DNA from: JAUYQR01 sp031377265
Lineage (GTDB): Bacteria; Pseudomonadota; Alphaproteobacteria; Rhodobacterales; Rhodobacteraceae
Length of the DNA stretch: 42,251 bases
Assembly (NCBI RefSeq): GCF_031377265.1
Contig: NZ_JANMET010000001.1
Location: 1-42,251, forward strand
Direction: 5' to 3'
Shown here: piece after piece, positions 40,050 to 42,251 of the stretch
Position numbering within the stretch: position 1 is the first letter of the stretch
How the letters are laid out: the number at the start of each line of letters is the position of its first letter
The notes under the pieces: model-generated
Seen by the model: only the letters and a program-made list of their open reading frames with translations
What the model was told of the DNA's origin: nothing
Databases searched by the model: none
Made by a program: the position numbers and the translations under genes

Positions 40050-40862
40050 ATGGCGTTGGAAGCTGTAGCCCGCCAGGGCTTGATTCTCTTGGGATGCGGC
40101 AAGATGGGGACGGCGCTGCTGACCGGGTGGCTGGCCGCCGGTGTGCCGCCCGCCTCGATCTGGGTGATCGAACCAAACCCCAGCGACTGGTTGCAGGCCA
40201 CCGGCGTGCATCTGAACGAAACCCTGCCGCCAAAGCCTGCCGTCGCGCTCGTGGCCGTAAAGCCGCAGATGATGGGCACGGCCCTGCCCGCGCTCCAGGC
40301 TCTTGGCAATGGCGGCACGCTTTTCATCTCCATCGCAGCAGGCACCACGATGGCCACCTTCGAGCATGCCCTCGGGGCTGACACGCCCATTGTCCGCACC
40401 ATGCCGAACACGCCCGCCATGGTCGGGCGCGGCATCACCGCGCTCTGCGGGAATGCCAGCGCCAGCGCCACAGACATGGCAATGGCGCGCGCGCTGATGG
40501 CGGCGGTGGGCGAGGTGGTGGATCTTGACGGCGAACACCTGATGGATGCGGTGACCGCCGTCTCCGGTTCCGGCCCCGCATATGTGTTCCACCTGATCGA
40601 AACCCTGGCCGCGGCGGGCGAGGCCGAAGGCTTGCCCCCCGCCACCGCCATGCAACTAGCCCGCGCCACCGTCTGCGGAGCGGGGGAGCTGGCCTACCAA
40701 TCGCCTGAAACTGCAGCACAACTTCGGATCAATGTCACCTCGCCGGGGGGTACGACGGCGGCGGCGCTGGCCGTGCTGATGGACGAGGCGACCGGCTTTC
40801 CAGCCCTTCTTAAACGGGCAGTAAAAGCTGCAGCCGACCGCGGGCGGGAGTTGGGCAAATGA
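40050..40862 (+). CDS. proC: Pyrroline-5-carboxylate reductase
   Basis: The 270-residue enzyme carries out the last step of proline synthesis with NADPH. The cofactor motif is GCGKMG (residues 15-20). AVKPQMM, RTMPNTPAMVGRGITAL and the C-terminal signature LRINVTSPGGTTAAAL with EATGFPALLKRAV are all present. Length is normal. It overlaps csaA by 4 bases. Confidence 0.96.
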   Translation: MALEAVARQGLILLGCGKMGTALLTGWLAAGVPPASIWVIEPNPSDWLQATGVHLNETLPPKPAVALVAVKPQMMGTALPALQALGNGGTLFISIAAGTTMATFEHALGADTPIVRTMPNTPAMVGRGITALCGNASASATDMAMARALMAAVGEVVDLDGEHLMDAVTAVSGSGPAYVFHLIETLAAAGEAEGLPPATAMQLARATVCGAGELAYQSPETAAQLRINVTSPGGTTAAALAVLMDEATGFPALLKRAVKAAADRGRELGK

Positions 40863-41194
40863 GCATCACCTATGCCAATTTCGAGGCCGTCGACATCCGC
40901 GTCGGCCGGATTACCCGCGTCGAACCGTTCCCCGAAGCGCGCACGCCGGCCTACAAGCTTTGGGTCGATTTCGGGCCGCAGATCGGTGAAAAGCGGTCCT
41001 CCGCGCAGATCACCGTGCATTACCGGCCTGAGGAATTGATTGGCCGACAAGTGTTGGCGGTGGTGAACTTCCCCCCGCGCCAGATTGGCCCGGTGATGTC
41101 CGAGGTGCTTGTCCTCGGGCTGCCAGACGATGATGGTGCAGTTGTCCTGATCGGCCCCAGCCACGATGTGCCCCTTGGCGGAAAGATGTTCTGA
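40859..41194 (+). CDS. csaA: tRNA-binding domain protein (CsaA-like)
   Basis: The 111-residue OB-fold protein matches CsaA: ANFEAVDIRVGRITRVEPFPEARTPAYKLWVDFG, SSAQITVHYRPEELIGRQVLAVVNFPPRQIG and VLGLPDDDGAVVLIGPS. CsaA binds tRNA and has been described as an export-related chaperone in Bacillus; its role here is not certain. The start overlaps proC by 4 bases and its stop overlaps the next gene's ATG (TGATG), so three genes are translationally linked. Confidence 0.92.
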   Translation: MSITYANFEAVDIRVGRITRVEPFPEARTPAYKLWVDFGPQIGEKRSSAQITVHYRPEELIGRQVLAVVNFPPRQIGPVMSEVLVLGLPDDDGAVVLIGPSHDVPLGGKMF

Positions 41195-42144
41195 TGAAGC
41201 GACTTCTGATCACCCGACAGTTGCCTGACCGTGTGCTTGCCGCAGCGCGCGCGCGTTTTGACGTGACGCTGCGCAACGACACTGCCCCGCTGAGGGCAGC
41301 CGAGTTGCGCGCGGCGTTGCGGGACTATGACGCGGTGCTGCCAACCTTGGGTGACCGCTTTCAACCTGATGTTTTTGCTGATGTTCCTGCACCCCGCGCG
41401 AAGATTCTGGCGAACTTTGGGGTCGGTTACAACCACATCGATGTCGATGCGGCGCGGGCGGCGGGGGTGATGGTGACCAACACGCCCGGTGCCGTTACCG
41501 ATGCCACGGCTGACATTGCGCTGACGCTGATTCTGATGACCGCACGGCGCGCGGGCGAGGGTGAGCGTCTGCTGCGGGCGAGAAAATGGCACGGCTGGGG
41601 TCCGACGCAGATGCTGGGCGCCCATGTTTCGGGCAAGACGGTGGGCATCATCGGCATGGGACGGATCGGCAAGGCGATTGCACGACGGTGTCACTATGGC
41701 TTTGGAATGTCAGTGATTTTCTTCAACCGTTCGGCCGTGGCTGACCCCGGGCTTCCGGCGCGTCAGGTTGCGATGGACGAGGCGATGGCGGCTGACTTTG
41801 TGGTGGTCGCGGTTCCTGGTGGCAAGGCGACCTATCATCTGATGAATGCCGCTGCCTTCGCCGCGATGAAACCGGGCGGCATTTTCGTGAACATCTCGCG
41901 CGGGGATGTGGTGGATGAGGCAGCACTGATCGCCGTGCTGCAGGCGGGCGGGATCGCTGGCGCCGGGCTGGATGTCTATGAGTTTGAGCCTTCGGTTCCG
42001 CCCGAATTCCTGACGATGGAGAATGTCACCCTGCTGCCCCATCTGGGCACAGCGGCGCTGGAAGTGCGTGAAAACATGGGGTTAATGGCCGTCGACAACC
42101 TGATCGCGCAGTTGGAAGGGCGCGATCCGCCGAACCGGGTGTGA
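41194..42144 (+). CDS. D-2-hydroxyacid dehydrogenase (glyoxylate/hydroxypyruvate reductase or D-glycerate dehydrogenase type)
   Basis: A 316-residue NAD(P)-dependent enzyme. NFGVGYNHIDVDAARAAGVMVTNTPGA and the Rossmann motif GMGRIG (154-159) are typical, and the catalytic residues are Arg236 (NISRGDVVDE), Glu265 (DVYEFEP) and His283 (LPHLGTA). Family members reduce glyoxylate, hydroxypyruvate or other 2-keto acids. The spacing and the NRS after strand 2 leave open NADH or NADPH use. It follows csaA directly and ends 7 bases before the sulfotransferase start. Confidence 0.92.
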   Translation: MKRLLITRQLPDRVLAAARARFDVTLRNDTAPLRAAELRAALRDYDAVLPTLGDRFQPDVFADVPAPRAKILANFGVGYNHIDVDAARAAGVMVTNTPGAVTDATADIALTLILMTARRAGEGERLLRARKWHGWGPTQMLGAHVSGKTVGIIGMGRIGKAIARRCHYGFGMSVIFFNRSAVADPGLPARQVAMDEAMAADFVVVAVPGGKATYHLMNAAAFAAMKPGGIFVNISRGDVVDEAALIAVLQAGGIAGAGLDVYEFEPSVPPEFLTMENVTLLPHLGTAALEVRENMGLMAVDNLIAQLEGRDPPNRV

Positions 42145-42151
42145 GGACGGA

Positions 42152-42251
42152 ATGATCGTGTCGCGGGGGCGGGGATTTCTGTTCGTCCACATCCCCAAGA
42201 CCGGGGGCACCGCGTTCACGCTGGCCTATGAGGCGCGGGCGTTGAAGGACG
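42152..42251 (+). CDS. Sulfotransferase family protein, N-terminal fragment (cut by window end)
   Basis: Only 33 codons are visible. FVHIPKTGGTAFTLAYE is the phosphosulfate (PAPS) binding loop of the sulfotransferase families. GAGG lies 5 bases before the ATG. The acceptor cannot be told from this fragment; cell-surface sugars are common targets. Confidence 0.8.
   Translation, partial: MIVSRGRGFLFVHIPKTGGTAFTLAYEARALKD

Noticed and set aside
1..42251. CRISPR arrays, tRNA or rRNA genes, prophage, insertion sequences or known defence systems
   Set aside because: No regularly spaced repeats, no cloverleaf-like sequence, and no transposase, integrase, nuclease-effector or toxin genes were seen on reading both strands.

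Overview
The window looks like a piece of the main chromosome of an alphaproteobacterium of the Rhodobacteraceae (Rhodobacter/Roseobacter group). This rests on the very high GC content and GC-ending codons, on protein types typical of the group (an RpoH of the RpoHII kind, a membrane-anchored MoeB/ThiF protein, a rhomboid relative with the Rhodobacterales-style degenerate active site, a fused carnitine dehydrogenase/thioesterase), and on copies of a dispersed hairpin element that I associate from memory with this family. I see no rRNA, tRNA, CRISPR array, insertion sequence, integrase or prophage genes.

Left third (1-12675): catabolism of quaternary ammonium compounds. The 3' part of a choline sulfatase gene (betC) converges on a GMC flavoprotein dehydrogenase. 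After an OsmC protein and a RibD/DHFR-like reductase comes a long minus-strand series from 11644 down to 3962: cdhC (BKACE enzyme), a tiny cysteine-rich lipoprotein, a fused cdhA-cdhB (carnitine 3-dehydrogenase plus betainyl-CoA thioesterase), a short-chain dehydrogenase, an acyl-CoA dehydrogenase, an NDP-forming acyl-CoA synthetase and a caiD-like hydratase. The divergent gene at 11713 encodes a CdhR-like AraC regulator. Together they could activate gamma-butyrobetaine, crotonobetaine or carnitine to CoA thioesters, oxidise and hydrate the chain, and turn the carnitine skeleton into glycine betaine. The choline-O-sulfate branch would feed the same product.

Middle (12683-27761): mostly minus-strand housekeeping and transport. 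In order: MgtC-like protein, M3 oligopeptidase, an amino-acid ABC permease and binding protein with no ATPase nearby, an RTX beta-helix secreted protein with an FNR-type box upstream, MoeB/ThiF with membrane anchor, dut, coaBC, an MFS exporter and rpoH. Then on the plus strand: cobU, a histidine phosphatase coupled through a TTG start, a glutathione transferase with an extra cysteine-rich tail, and yifB/comM.

Right third (28226-42251): conserved core genes. gshB, yraN and rsmI (minus) diverge from lpoA, glnD and murJ (plus). A rhomboid-like pseudoprotease overlaps murJ tail to tail. Then come trpS, a small secreted protein, a 600-base non-coding stretch with a strong terminator and possibly a small RNA, ybjN, a four-helix membrane protein with its XRE regulator behind a promoter carrying two matching operators, proC, csaA, a D-2-hydroxyacid dehydrogenase, and the start of a sulfotransferase cut by the window edge.

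I found no obvious new defence or mobile system. The most unusual items are the carnitine/gamma-butyrobetaine cluster with its small lipoprotein, the pseudo-rhomboid and its palindromic overlap with murJ, the paired operators before the XRE unit, the long perfect hairpin after betC, the inverted pair of dispersed elements inside the carnitine cluster, and the cysteine-rich tail on the glutathione transferase.
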